Positions 48,093 to 57,211 are shown, counted from the stretch's first letter. The stretch is 64,000 nucleotides of DNA from an uncultured Draconibacterium sp. (GCF_963674925.1 NZ_OY771647.1:3053501-3117500); one strand, 5' to 3'. Notes: generated by a model from the sequence alone, not told the origin. Made by a program: numbers and translations.

Positions 48093-48460
48093 GTGTGGAA
48101 ACGCCATACAATGCTTCGTTATTATCGGGTATTTCATACTGATGAAATAGAAGGTATTGATCCTGATAAAATTCCTGAAAACACCGCTCACGATCACGAC
48201 TTCGATTCGATTGCTTCCTGTGAACAGCTTATCCAGTTCTGGTCCGATTCCCCGGTCATAAAGCTTGATCAGAAAAAAGCATGTTATATTCCTTCATTGG
48301 ATGAAGTCCACATGCCGGGAGCAAGAACCTTTTTTCAGGATGAAAAATATTATTCCACGATTTTCCATGAGTTGGTTCATTCTACAGGCCACCGTAAACG
48401 TTTAAATCGACACGAGCGGTTTTCAAACTTGAATTTCGCTAGTAATGATTATTCGCAAGA
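48093..48460 (+). pseudogene. ArdC-type gene, copy C, 5' part interrupted by insertion
   Basis: From GTG 48093 the frame reads LRYYRVFHTDEIEGIDPDKI through SLDEVHMPGARTFF to HELVHSTGHRKRLNRHERF, so the zincin HExxH motif is intact here. The reading is cut after NDYSQ by the recombinase element and picks up as EELVAEMGAAFLCGYCGIEN at 52331. The N-terminal DUF1738-type domain is absent and a stop lies at 48057-48059, so it was already truncated. It is about 80% identical in DNA to copy A over the shared part. Confidence 0.8.
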
Positions 48461-48543
48461 TTATCCTAACTAAAATATTATCCCAACTTTTGGAGCATAT
48501 CTTTTAGTTTACAGCATGTTAACGCCATAAGAGTTGGGATAAT
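48460..48543 (+). repeat. Left terminal array of the recombinase element
   Basis: Three copies of a 12-base site: ATTATCCTAACT at 48460 and ATTATCCCAACT at 48477 (same orientation, 17 bases apart), and the inverse AGTTGGGATAAT at 48532-48543. The span is 84 bases, exactly that of the right array. Confidence 0.8.
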
Positions 48544-48585
48544 ATTTCTTCAAGAAAGTGGGCTGTCTTTGTTAATCTCTGGCAT

Positions 48586-49671
48586 TTATTCGTTAAGGCC
48601 AAGATATTCCAGCAAGTCCTTCTTTTTTCGGATGTTTTTCCACTTTTTACCGGTATCCTTCATAACATCATCCTCAAGCGTTGCCAAAGCCTGATTCTTT
48701 TGCTCAGTAGAGACAAAAATATAGCGCATTGTCGTATTTATATTAGCATGCCCCATCAATCTTTGGATGGCTACGATATTGAGATGTTGCTCCAGCCAAT
48801 GACTGGCCCGTGCATGGCGTAGCTGGTGGCAGTGTAAATTCTCGGGCACTTCGGGATTAATACAATGTGCCTTTTGCGCATATATTTTTAGACGCTTATT
48901 TACAGCCTCCTGGGTGAGTTTCTTTTTCCTGCCGTCATAATAAACGAAGAATAAAAGATCCCAGGGATTAAGTTTTTTGCCGTGGAACATCTCAATGTAA
49001 CCCTTTAGGACTTTAGAGACCTCTTTAAGTATTGATGGTGACCTTCTTTTTGCTCCCTTACCCAGTACTGCAATATAGTTTTTACCATTTGGCTGAGTTA
49101 AATAGATGTCTGATATTTTTAACGATAGCACTTCGTCAATACGAGCACCAATACTGTAAATCAGGTAAAATAGCGTAAAATCACGTTTCCCGATTTTGGT
49201 TTTGAGATTGATGACATTAAAAAGAGTTTTAATGGCCTCTTGTGTTATTTCCACCTGTGCCGGCTTGACATATCGCATCTGCTTAACTTCCCGGGCCTCC
49301 ATCCATAATTGAATAAAGCGGATATCCTTTTTACTCAAGAACTTAAGGAAGTTCTTCAACCCGGCTAGCCGTTGATTACAAGTGGAGTTGGAGCAACTTC
49401 TTTCGCTCTTTAACCACAACATCCATTCCTGGATATTAGCAGTTGAAAAAAAATCACCTGAGAGGTTGCCAAAATTGGCTGACTTGGCATCTTTAAGGAA
49501 GATAGCGTACAGGGTAATGGCTTTATGATATGACCGCAGAGTATGAGGACTCAGAGCCCTTATTTCAGGAAGATATATCTTCTCCCACTCACGCATTGCC
49601 TTTGCGATGACTAAAGATTCAGTTAGTTTCTTCATAATCAAAAAAGTTTGTAAGATTTGGTAACAGTTCAT
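48586..49671 (-). CDS. Tyrosine recombinase, third gene of the trio (RitC-like)
   Basis: A 361-residue phage-integrase-family protein. SAM-like N-terminal core-binding domain (about 20-135); catalytic domain with Arg in SIGARIDEVLSLK, Lys in GKGAKRRSP, HQLRHARASH (HxxR box), GHANINT and the nucleophile Tyr in TTMRYIF. All catalytic positions are present. The annotated start at 49671 overlaps the second recombinase by 53 bases; the ATG at 49635 (MKKLTESL) would reduce this to 17 and is plausible. Together with its partners it should catalyse integration and excision. Confidence 0.9.
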   Translation of the reverse strand: MNCYQILQTFLIMKKLTESLVIAKAMREWEKIYLPEIRALSPHTLRSYHKAITLYAIFLKDAKSANFGNLSGDFFSTANIQEWMLWLKSERSCSNSTCNQRLAGLKNFLKFLSKKDIRFIQLWMEAREVKQMRYVKPAQVEITQEAIKTLFNVINLKTKIGKRDFTLFYLIYSIGARIDEVLSLKISDIYLTQPNGKNYIAVLGKGAKRRSPSILKEVSKVLKGYIEMFHGKKLNPWDLLFFVYYDGRKKKLTQEAVNKRLKIYAQKAHCINPEVPENLHCHQLRHARASHWLEQHLNIVAIQRLMGHANINTTMRYIFVSTEQKNQALATLEDDVMKDTGKKWKNIRKKKDLLEYLGLNE

Positions 49672-50923
49672 GAAGAGCTTGTCCTGTCAGTTCTTCTAAT
49701 TGGTTAAAGAACAAAGGAACAAGTTGATAGTAATAACAGGTACTTTCGATTCTTCGATGCCCCATTGAGTGGCTGAGAAAGAGTAGCTTGTCAAACCACT
49801 CCGTACCATCATAATCCCAACTATTAATGTTGGTTACAGCGTAAAAGCTACGTAGGTCGTAAGCCCGTGCAGGTTCATTGGATATGGTTTTCCAGATATT
49901 TCTAAAGTGATTTGAATGCCATGCAATCCCATGGAAGTTATCATTTCTATCTGGAAAAAATATTTTCCTACCTGGCATAAGTCGTTCCATTGCATCATTA
50001 TATTGTTTTAACAAGTTCCACATGGTTATATGCAAAGCCACTCTGTGTTGATCAAGACCTTTAGTATGGGCAATATTGATTATGCCATTTGTAAGATCAA
50101 CATCTTTACATTTGAGCATCAGAGCCTCGTTTGTTCTCATACCGGTACTGTAAAGCAACCGGAAGTATACAGGAACTTGCATTCTCCTAAGCTTAAATAT
50201 CAATTCGTTTTGGCACCCAACAAGCTTAATTGTAGCGGTGGAATGAAAAAAAGCATTTAATTCACCCTGATTAAATCCATGAGGAGTATATGTGGATTTT
50301 TCGTTAGGCAAGTTTTCCGGTATCAAGACATTTGTCCATCCATGTTTATTGGTATATTTTAAGAACTTGCGTATCGGCCTTATCCGTAAATTTCGTGATT
50401 TGCATTGTTCAAAAGGCCTTTTGCCGCACCATCCATTGACAATATCATCAGTGAGTATATCTGCATCTGGTTCAATTGATGCGCAGTATTTGTTAAAGCG
50501 TATCAGAGTTTTATGAGTAAATCTTGAAAGATGATTTGATGTTTTCAGGTAAAAGATGTATTTATCCATCATCCCAGATACGAACGTTTTAACCAAAGGA
50601 AGCTCCGTTTCTGAGACAACCTTCTTCGAACTGGAGATTTGAATTAGTGCCGGTAGCATTAAGGACGTATAGCCACAACTGTTAGTGTACCTAAGAAATT
50701 GCCGGATACAACCGGCTCGTGCGTTGTGCGAGAGTTCTGTCTCTCCCGGACGTTTAACACACCATTCATCAACCAACTTCTGCGACATATACAGAATCTT
50801 CTTTTTATTCACACAGAAACTGGTAAACGTTCTTAACGGCAGGAAGCTCTGATACCCTAATTTCTTTCCTTTAGATCTATGATAGTCCAAATAGATATCA
50901 GTCAGTTCTTCAATTGTTTTCAT
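49619..50923 (-). CDS. Tyrosine recombinase, second gene of the trio (RitB-like)
   Basis: A 434-residue recombinase with a longer N-terminal region containing two similar core-binding-like segments (each with a CVKRPGE- or CGKRPFE-type motif near 70 and 170). Catalytic domain: Arg in YSTGMRTNEALML, Lys in HTKGLDQHR, YDLRSFYAV in place of HxLR, GHRRIEST and Tyr in CYYYQL. The His of the HxxR box is replaced by Tyr. Its ATG overlaps the stop of the first gene in an ATGA, showing translational coupling. Confidence 0.88.
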   Translation of the reverse strand: MKTIEELTDIYLDYHRSKGKKLGYQSFLPLRTFTSFCVNKKKILYMSQKLVDEWCVKRPGETELSHNARAGCIRQFLRYTNSCGYTSLMLPALIQISSSKKVVSETELPLVKTFVSGMMDKYIFYLKTSNHLSRFTHKTLIRFNKYCASIEPDADILTDDIVNGWCGKRPFEQCKSRNLRIRPIRKFLKYTNKHGWTNVLIPENLPNEKSTYTPHGFNQGELNAFFHSTATIKLVGCQNELIFKLRRMQVPVYFRLLYSTGMRTNEALMLKCKDVDLTNGIINIAHTKGLDQHRVALHITMWNLLKQYNDAMERLMPGRKIFFPDRNDNFHGIAWHSNHFRNIWKTISNEPARAYDLRSFYAVTNINSWDYDGTEWFDKLLFLSHSMGHRRIESTCYYYQLVPLFFNQLEELTGQALHELLPNLTNFFDYEETN

Positions 50924-52161
50924 ACCTCGAATACCTCCTTTCCTACGGGATATTGCTCAATGCTTACCCCACATTCACGCAGATGTTTGATGTCAGTATC
51001 GATATATGGATTTAAAGATTCCGATGACAGGTGACCAAGAATATCACTGATAACCCTGGGCTGAACGCCATTTTCGAGGACTTTAGATGCCAGGTATCGT
51101 CGGAACAACCGGAGACCATTTTCTTTATCATCACTCCTTATTCCTAATTTTGCAAAAAAGCGCCTGATAATACCTCCTATGGTACTTGAGTCCATTGGAT
51201 TTTCCGGATCGTGGACATTAGTAAAAATACTCTTGATATCCAGGTTTCTTGGTCGTTCATTTGAGAGGTAATCTACCAAGGGATTGCCAACGATAGCCCT
51301 GAGTGGCAAGATCATAGGTTGCTGCGTTTTGGATTGAGTAAGTATAATTAGGTCTCTTTCCAAATCGATATTATTAATCCGCATTCGAGCGATGTCGGTT
51401 CCTCTTAATGCGGTATACATAGCCATTGATACAACAGCTTTATCACGTAACGAAAAATCATTTCGCGCTCCCTCTTGTAAATTCTCTTTAATAATGCGGA
51501 TCTCATCATCTTTAAGAGTAGCAAAATTCTTTCTACCGTTTCTTAAACGAGGCATATCATCAATGATACGTGCGCATTGGGCATAGTAATCAGTCCCCAT
51601 AGCTGATTTTAAAACGGTCTTGATTTTAGTCCTATAGGAGCAACCTCTTAGCTGCTTGTAACCATCATAAAAGAAAGATAATACCATCGATTCCGTGATA
51701 CCACATAAATCAATCGCCCCATTTCTTTGCATGTGACACAAGAAGGCGGCGCCAGCATTCGATTCTACTCTGATTGACTTTTCACTCTTACATTCTTTTG
51801 ATGCCACTTGCATGTAATGGTCAACGATGCCTTTGAATGTCGGGTTCAAGTGCTCATAACTACATTCCCTGTACTGAACAGGAGCGAATTTGAGCCTGTT
51901 GGGAAAATGATCAAACTCATCAAACCCTTGAATAGTGCGCACGGAGGTGCGATAATAACGAAGTCTTTTGGTGCTTCCTTCAAGACCTTCCCTGGAAATA
52001 AATTTCTTGTAAAAATCATTGTAAGACGTGTACTTTCCTTCATGGTCAAACAATCGTCTGAACATGACCTTAACGCCGCCGATGGCGCCGCTGCCAAATC
52101 CATTTGCTTTCATGTATTCTAAAAGCTCTGGATGCGTTTTCTTCAGTTTTTTAATATCCAT
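50920..52161 (-). CDS. Tyrosine recombinase, first gene of the trio (RitA-like)
   Basis: A 413-residue recombinase, promoter-proximal in the trio. N-terminal core-binding part about 100-210; catalytic domain with Arg in YTALRGTDIARM, Lys in TQSKTQQP, RLFRRYLASKVL at the HxxR box (His replaced by Arg), ILGHLSSES and Tyr in NPYIDTD. Non-consensus box residues are common in co-acting recombinase sets. It starts 55 bases from the right array, so element ends may regulate its transcription. Confidence 0.88.
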   Translation of the reverse strand: MDIKKLKKTHPELLEYMKANGFGSGAIGGVKVMFRRLFDHEGKYTSYNDFYKKFISREGLEGSTKRLRYYRTSVRTIQGFDEFDHFPNRLKFAPVQYRECSYEHLNPTFKGIVDHYMQVASKECKSEKSIRVESNAGAAFLCHMQRNGAIDLCGITESMVLSFFYDGYKQLRGCSYRTKIKTVLKSAMGTDYYAQCARIIDDMPRLRNGRKNFATLKDDEIRIIKENLQEGARNDFSLRDKAVVSMAMYTALRGTDIARMRINNIDLERDLIILTQSKTQQPMILPLRAIVGNPLVDYLSNERPRNLDIKSIFTNVHDPENPMDSSTIGGIIRRFFAKLGIRSDDKENGLRLFRRYLASKVLENGVQPRVISDILGHLSSESLNPYIDTDIKHLRECGVSIEQYPVGKEVFEV

Positions 52162-52215
52162 ATATTATTCTTTAGCGTTAAAACTCGAGAGTAGTATACG
52201 GATGAAAGGAAAAAT

Positions 52216-52299
52216 ATTATCCTAACTTTTTGAACGTTAAAAATCTATGCAACAGGCGATATGATAATTAATTTAGGATAATGTTTTAGTTAGGATAAT
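52216..52299 (-). repeat. Right terminal array of the recombinase element
   Basis: From the outside inward: AGTTAGGATAAT at 52288-52299, ATTTAGGATAAT at 52271-52282 (offset again 17) and the opposite-facing ATTATCCTAACT at 52216-52227. The 84-base span and order mirror the left array. Confidence 0.8.
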
Positions 52300-52329
52300 C
52301 TTGCTTATCCTAATTTTCGGATAAGCAAG
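52300..52329. repeat. Perfect hairpin at the right insertion border
   Basis: CTTGCTTATCC at 52300-52310 pairs with GGATAAGCAAG at 52319-52329 around an 8-base spacer. It bridges the element end and the target sequence and has no counterpart at the left border. It may be the element's crossover site. Confidence 0.7.
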
Positions 52330-52330
52330 A

Positions 52331-52532
52331 AGAATTAGTAGCTGAAATGGGAGCTGCTTTCCTTTGTGGTTACTGCGGGATAGAAAACGTGACGATTGAT
52401 AACAGTGCAGCATACATTCAAGGCTGGCTAAAGAAACTAAAAAACGATAAAAAGTTTGTTGTAATGGCTCCTGGTTTAGCTCGAAAAGTTGTTGATTATA
52501 TACTGGATTGTCAGGATCAAATCCGAAACTAA
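52331..52532 (+). pseudogene. ArdC-type gene, copy C, 3' part
   Basis: Continues the frame broken at 48460: EELVAEMGAAFLCGYCGIEN, a WLKKL block, KKFVVMAPGLARKVVDYILD, stop at 52530-52532. The glutamate of EELVAEMGA is the usual third zinc ligand region in this peptidase family. From 52431 to 52637 the DNA is nearly identical to 27691-27915, apart from a 16-base deletion between short GAAAC repeats and a 2-3 base run difference. Confidence 0.8.
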
Positions 52533-52782
52533 AAAGAAAAGTTAATCAGCTTTTCTTGCAATGGATTTCTGATTATACGGCTAATGAAGTCCCAAAATCT
52601 TTTTTAGTATTCATTAAGCTTGCATCACGAAATTATCAGTAACAATTATTTTAAAATGTAAAAAGTATCTCTTAGTTTTATAGCAAAATCTGTCCAATAG
52701 GTTTAGACGTTAAACAACCAGTAAAATATTCGGATTTTAAAATTGATAAATGCAAAATGAAATGAATTCTAAACGAAGATAC

Positions 52783-54474
52783 ATGAAGTATAAACATAAG
52801 TTCTCTGCCTTGATAATTGGAGTCATGGTACTCCTATCGGCATGTCAAACACCGTCAAAGCATGAAGAATTGACAGGTGATGAAACGAAGCCCAAAATTA
52901 TCAATATTATCAATTTCATCCGACTGATCGAACCAAGGGATGAAAGAATAACTGAGACTGTGCTTTTTGAAACTACTGCCAAACAGGTAGAAATAATGAA
53001 ACAATACCAGCTTGGGGGAACGTTTCTATTGCAATACGATGCGCTGCTCGATTCTCGGTATCAGGAATTATTAAAAAGCTTGCCTGCCGATTCGTTTGAA
53101 ATTGGCGCGTGGTGGGAAATACCACAGCCTCTTGTTGAAAATGCCGGCATGAAATGGCGGGGCCGATATCCCTGGGACTGGCATGCCGATGTTGGCTTCT
53201 CAACGGGTTACACTCCAGAAGAGCGGGAAAGGCTCGTTGATGTGTATATGGAAGACTTTAAAAAAAATTATGGTTACTATCCCAAATCTGTTGGATCATG
53301 GTTTATTGATGCTCATACATTGAATTACATGTATCAAAAATATGGAATTGTTGCCTCCTGTAACTGTAAAGATCAGATTGGAACAGATGGCTACAATCTT
53401 TGGGGCGGATACTGGAACCAGGCTTATTATCCAAGTCAGAAGAATGCTTATATGCCTGCACAGAATGAAGAAAACCAAATTCCGGTGCCCATATTCCGTA
53501 TGTTGGGGAGTGATCCGGTTCGCCAGTACGATAATGGAATAGGGAACAGACATCAGGGAGTGGTTACGCTGGAGCCGGTTTATCCTGAGGCAGGGGGAGA
53601 TTCAGCTTGGGTCAACTGGTATTTAAAGGAGTTTGTTGATGGAGAATGCATGGAGTTTGCCTATACGCAGGCTGGACAGGAGAATTCATTTATATGGCCT
53701 TCTGTTGAAAAAGGTTTTCAAATTCAGATGCCGTTAATCGCAAAGTTGAGAGATCAGAAAAAAGTACAAGTAGAGACGCTGGCCGAATCGGGAAAATGGT
53801 TTAAAGCAAATTATAAGACAACACCAGCCACCTCCGTAACTGTTAATAACGACCTGGACAATAAAGATGTACAAACAGTGTGGTTTAACTCTCGATTCTA
53901 TAGGGCTAACCTACTTTGGGAAAATGGAACTTTGCGTTTTCGGGATATTCATCTATTTGATGAAAACATGCCTTCCAAATATTTAACTGAAAGAGTGAAT
54001 TCAAACGAGTGTTTTTTCAATACGCTGCCATTTGTTGATGGCCATGTGTGGAGCTCATCGGAAGAAATGTCAGGATTAAATTTAAAAGCCGTAATTGATG
54101 GAACCGAACTGGCCGTAAAAGGAGGTAAACCGGAGATAAAGAGCTCTGAAAAGGGCTTGTTACAGGTTGTTTGGCCTTTGAGTACAATAGAAGGAAATTT
54201 TGTCGTAAAGTTTACTGAGCAGCAAATTTCGATGAAATTAGAATCAAAGGAAACAATTGACTGGTTTTGGGAATTAGATGTAAAATCCGGTGCCGAATTA
54301 CCGTTTGTAAATGTTACTTCCTCTGGAGTGAACTGCGAATTTGATGGTGTGAGTTATTCCGTAAATGCAGATGAAGGGATTTTCGCTAAATCTTCATCAG
54401 GGGCAGTCATAGAGCTAAGCCCCGTTAATAATACGATTATACTTAGTTTATATAACCAGTCAGTCAATAATTAA
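52783..54474 (+). CDS. DUF3863-like lipoprotein, putative carbohydrate-active
   Basis: About 563 residues from ATG 52783, chosen because a lipoprotein signal (FSALIIGVMVLLSAC) then starts close to the N-terminus; the frame is open from 52750. The first half has features of a polysaccharide-deacetylase-like barrel (FLLQYDALLDSRYQELLKS, WEIPQPLVE, GSWFIDAHTLNYMYQKYG); the second half is beta-rich. I associate this with the DUF3863/DUF3864 family of Bacteroidota, of unknown activity. It precedes the GH78 gene by a short gap, suggesting joint action on a rhamnose-containing glycan. The assignment is tentative. Confidence 0.6.
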   Translation: MKYKHKFSALIIGVMVLLSACQTPSKHEELTGDETKPKIINIINFIRLIEPRDERITETVLFETTAKQVEIMKQYQLGGTFLLQYDALLDSRYQELLKSLPADSFEIGAWWEIPQPLVENAGMKWRGRYPWDWHADVGFSTGYTPEERERLVDVYMEDFKKNYGYYPKSVGSWFIDAHTLNYMYQKYGIVASCNCKDQIGTDGYNLWGGYWNQAYYPSQKNAYMPAQNEENQIPVPIFRMLGSDPVRQYDNGIGNRHQGVVTLEPVYPEAGGDSAWVNWYLKEFVDGECMEFAYTQAGQENSFIWPSVEKGFQIQMPLIAKLRDQKKVQVETLAESGKWFKANYKTTPATSVTVNNDLDNKDVQTVWFNSRFYRANLLWENGTLRFRDIHLFDENMPSKYLTERVNSNECFFNTLPFVDGHVWSSSEEMSGLNLKAVIDGTELAVKGGKPEIKSSEKGLLQVVWPLSTIEGNFVVKFTEQQISMKLESKETIDWFWELDVKSGAELPFVNVTSSGVNCEFDGVSYSVNADEGIFAKSSSGAVIELSPVNNTIILSLYNQSVNN

Positions 54475-54511
54475 GAATCTGTTCTGAGTGCAAACCTTTC
54501 GAAGAATTAGA

Positions 54512-57211
54512 ATGAACATGAATAAATTCAGTGTTTCCATCCTTGTACTGTTGCTTTTTTGTAATTATTTGCAAGCCCAATCTCAATCGGAAAACGTTAC
54601 TCAATTAAATTGCGAATATCTGGTCAATCCGCTTGGAGTTGATTCTCCTAATCCCCGTCTTTCCTGGAAGATGAAGGATGCGAGACTTGGCGCGAAACAA
54701 TTGGCGTATCAATTGCTGGTCTCAACCGATTCGCTTGCTGTTGTAAAAGGCCAGGGAACGATCTGGGATTCGGACAAAATCTTATCCAACGATATGCTTG
54801 TTCGTTACAGTGGAAAAGAACTAAAACCATTTACCAAATATTTCTGGTCGGTAACGATATGGAACAATAACAATGAAAAGTCAACCTCGGCCATTGCTTC
54901 ATTTGAAACCGGAATGATGGGTATCGAAAATTGGAACGGAAGCTGGATAAGCGACCACAGCGATCAAAACGAAAAGGCGGCTCCTTATTTCAGAAAGGAG
55001 TTTGAAACAGAGAAGAAAATCAAATCGGCACGAGCATATATTGTTGCGGCCGGTTTATACGAGCTATACCTGAACGGAGAGAAAATCGGAAACCACAGAC
55101 TTGATCCGATTTATACCCGTTTCGACCGTCGTAATCTGTATGTTACCTACGATGTAACTGATCAGCTACAAAGTGGTAGGAATGCAGTTGGAGTTCTTTT
55201 GGGAAATGGCTGGTACAACCATCAATCATTGGGCGTTTGGGATTTCCATAATGCACCATGGCGAAACCGGCCGGCTTTTTGTCTCGACCTTCGAATTACC
55301 TATGAGGATGGATCTGTGGAAACCATTGTTTCTGAGCGCGATTGGAAAACTTCGAAGGGAGGAGTTGTTTTTAACAGCATTTACACAGCAGAACATTATG
55401 ATGCAAGGAAAGAACAGCGCGGGTGGAACACACCCGGTTTTGACGATAGTAATTGGCAGGGAGTTAAATACAGACCTGCTCCCTCTCAAAACATTGTTTC
55501 TCAATTGTTACATCCCATTCGCAATGTTGAGGCGATTATTTCTCAGGAAATGACAAAAATAAATGATACCACCTATTTGTACGACCTGGGAAGAAATATA
55601 GCCGGTGTTAGTCAAATTAGGGTAACCGGCGATGAAGGAACAATTATCAAACTTAAACATACCGAAAGATTATCTGCAGATGGACGGGCTGACGGTTCGA
55701 ATATAGATGTTTATTACCGGGGCGATAAGGTTACAGATCCTTTTCAAACAGATATTTTTATCCTCAGTGGGCAGGGAGAGGAGCAATTCATGCCGAAGTT
55801 TAACTATAAAGGTTTTCGTTATGTTGAAGTGACCAGTAGCCATCCAATCGATTTGAAAAAGGATAACCTTGTGGCTTATTTTATGCACAGCGACGTGCCG
55901 TCGGCCGGCACTATCGAAGCATCAAATCCATTGATCAATAAGTTGTGGTGGGCTACAAACAATTCCTATTTGTCTAATCTGTTTGGTTACCCAACCGACT
56001 GTCCGCAGCGCGAAAAAAACGGCTGGACCGGAGATGCTCATTTCGCCATTGAAACTGCACTTTACAATTTTGATGGAATTACCATCTATGAAAAATGGCT
56101 CGCCGATCATCGTGATGAACAGCAACCCAACGGAGTGCTTCCGGACATTATTCCTACCGGCGGCTGGGGCTATGGTACCGATAACGGAGTTGACTGGACC
56201 AGTACGATTGTCATTATTCCGTGGAATATTTATCTGTATTATGGCGACAGTAAATTATTAGCCGACTGTTACGACAACATAAAACGTTATGTGAATTATA
56301 TCGATTCGCGAAGTCCCGATGGTTTAACCTCTTGGGGGCGTGGCGACTGGGTGCCTGTTAAATCGCAGTCTACCAAAGAATTAATGTCTTCCGTATATTA
56401 TTATGTAGATACAAAGATTCTTGCGGATGCCGCAAAATTATTTGGTAAAGAGGATGACTTTAACCATTATTCAGCTCTTGCGCAGAAAATAAAACAAGCC
56501 ATCAACGAAAAATACCTGGACAAAGAAACCGGTATTTATGCCAATGGTACACAAACCGAACAAAGTATGCCCTTGATGTGGGATGTAGTTCCGGCAGATA
56601 TGCGACAACTGGTTGCCGATAATCTGGCAAAAAAGGTAGAAGAAAATGGTTTTCATTTGGATGTTGGTGTGCACGGAGCAAAAGCACTTTTATTTGCATT
56701 AAGCGAGAACGGACATGCAGAAGCCGCTTATAAAGTGGCTGTTCAGGACAAATACCCTTCATGGGGATGGTGGATCGTAAACGGAGCAACAACATTACTC
56801 GAGAATTGGGACCTTGAAGCAGAACGGGATATTTCTGATAACCATATGATGTTTGGTGCCGTGGGAGGATGGTTTTACAGAGGATTGGGTGGTATATATC
56901 CTGACGAGAGCAATCCGGGTTTTAAAAATGTGATTCTCCGACCAAACTTTATATCGACATTGGAGAACATTAAAGTGACTCATCAATCTCCTTACGGAGA
57001 AATCATATCGGCCTGGCAACACGAAGGCAAAGGGATTCGTTATACCGTCACTCTTCCTGCCAATTCATCTGCTGATCTTCATATTCCTTCAGGATATACT
57101 TTTAAAAATGCCATCAATGTTCTAACCGGCAACAAAGTTGACATTGATCGAAATACAAATGGATTTTGTAAACTGAAAGCTGGATCTTATTTAATTGAAT
57201 TTATCAAATAA
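54512..57211 (+). CDS. GH78 alpha-L-rhamnosidase
   Basis: About 899 residues with a signal peptide (FSVSILVLLLFCNYLQAQ). The order is that of bacterial GH78 enzymes: fibronectin-like N domain (NPLGVDSPNPRLSWKM), N-terminal beta-sandwich (SARAYIVAAGLYELYLNGEK, LLGNGWYNHQ), a second beta domain, then the (alpha/alpha)6 barrel with DCPQREKNGWTGDAHFAIET holding the catalytic acid Glu region, DWTSTIVIIPWNIY, and the C-terminal beta domain. It hydrolyses terminal alpha-L-rhamnose. No SusCD pair adjoins it, so the polymer is unknown. The start at 54512 was chosen over the upstream GTG at 54488. Confidence 0.92.
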   Translation: MNMNKFSVSILVLLLFCNYLQAQSQSENVTQLNCEYLVNPLGVDSPNPRLSWKMKDARLGAKQLAYQLLVSTDSLAVVKGQGTIWDSDKILSNDMLVRYSGKELKPFTKYFWSVTIWNNNNEKSTSAIASFETGMMGIENWNGSWISDHSDQNEKAAPYFRKEFETEKKIKSARAYIVAAGLYELYLNGEKIGNHRLDPIYTRFDRRNLYVTYDVTDQLQSGRNAVGVLLGNGWYNHQSLGVWDFHNAPWRNRPAFCLDLRITYEDGSVETIVSERDWKTSKGGVVFNSIYTAEHYDARKEQRGWNTPGFDDSNWQGVKYRPAPSQNIVSQLLHPIRNVEAIISQEMTKINDTTYLYDLGRNIAGVSQIRVTGDEGTIIKLKHTERLSADGRADGSNIDVYYRGDKVTDPFQTDIFILSGQGEEQFMPKFNYKGFRYVEVTSSHPIDLKKDNLVAYFMHSDVPSAGTIEASNPLINKLWWATNNSYLSNLFGYPTDCPQREKNGWTGDAHFAIETALYNFDGITIYEKWLADHRDEQQPNGVLPDIIPTGGWGYGTDNGVDWTSTIVIIPWNIYLYYGDSKLLADCYDNIKRYVNYIDSRSPDGLTSWGRGDWVPVKSQSTKELMSSVYYYVDTKILADAAKLFGKEDDFNHYSALAQKIKQAINEKYLDKETGIYANGTQTEQSMPLMWDVVPADMRQLVADNLAKKVEENGFHLDVGVHGAKALLFALSENGHAEAAYKVAVQDKYPSWGWWIVNGATTLLENWDLEAERDISDNHMMFGAVGGWFYRGLGGIYPDESNPGFKNVILRPNFISTLENIKVTHQSPYGEIISAWQHEGKGIRYTVTLPANSSADLHIPSGYTFKNAINVLTGNKVDIDRNTNGFCKLKAGSYLIEFIK

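Larger units (their letters stand above)
48455..52330. mobile_element. Recombinase-in-trio (RIT-type) element inserted in ArdC copy C
   Basis: About 3.87 kb holding only three overlapping tyrosine recombinase genes, all minus strand. GCAAGA occurs at both borders (48455-48460 and 52325-52330), and removing everything from one copy to the other restores a continuous ArdC frame (YSQEELVAEMG). The ends are inverted repeats: the first 29 bases from GCAAGATTATCC inward differ at one position. Three overlapping tyrosine recombinases with no cargo is the definition of RIT elements. Excision competence is inferred from intact genes and ends. Confidence 0.85.

Noticed and set aside
48012..48197. Minus-strand 61-codon frame overlapping the ArdC fragment
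   Set aside because: It is antisense to homologous coding sequence and has no family signal.
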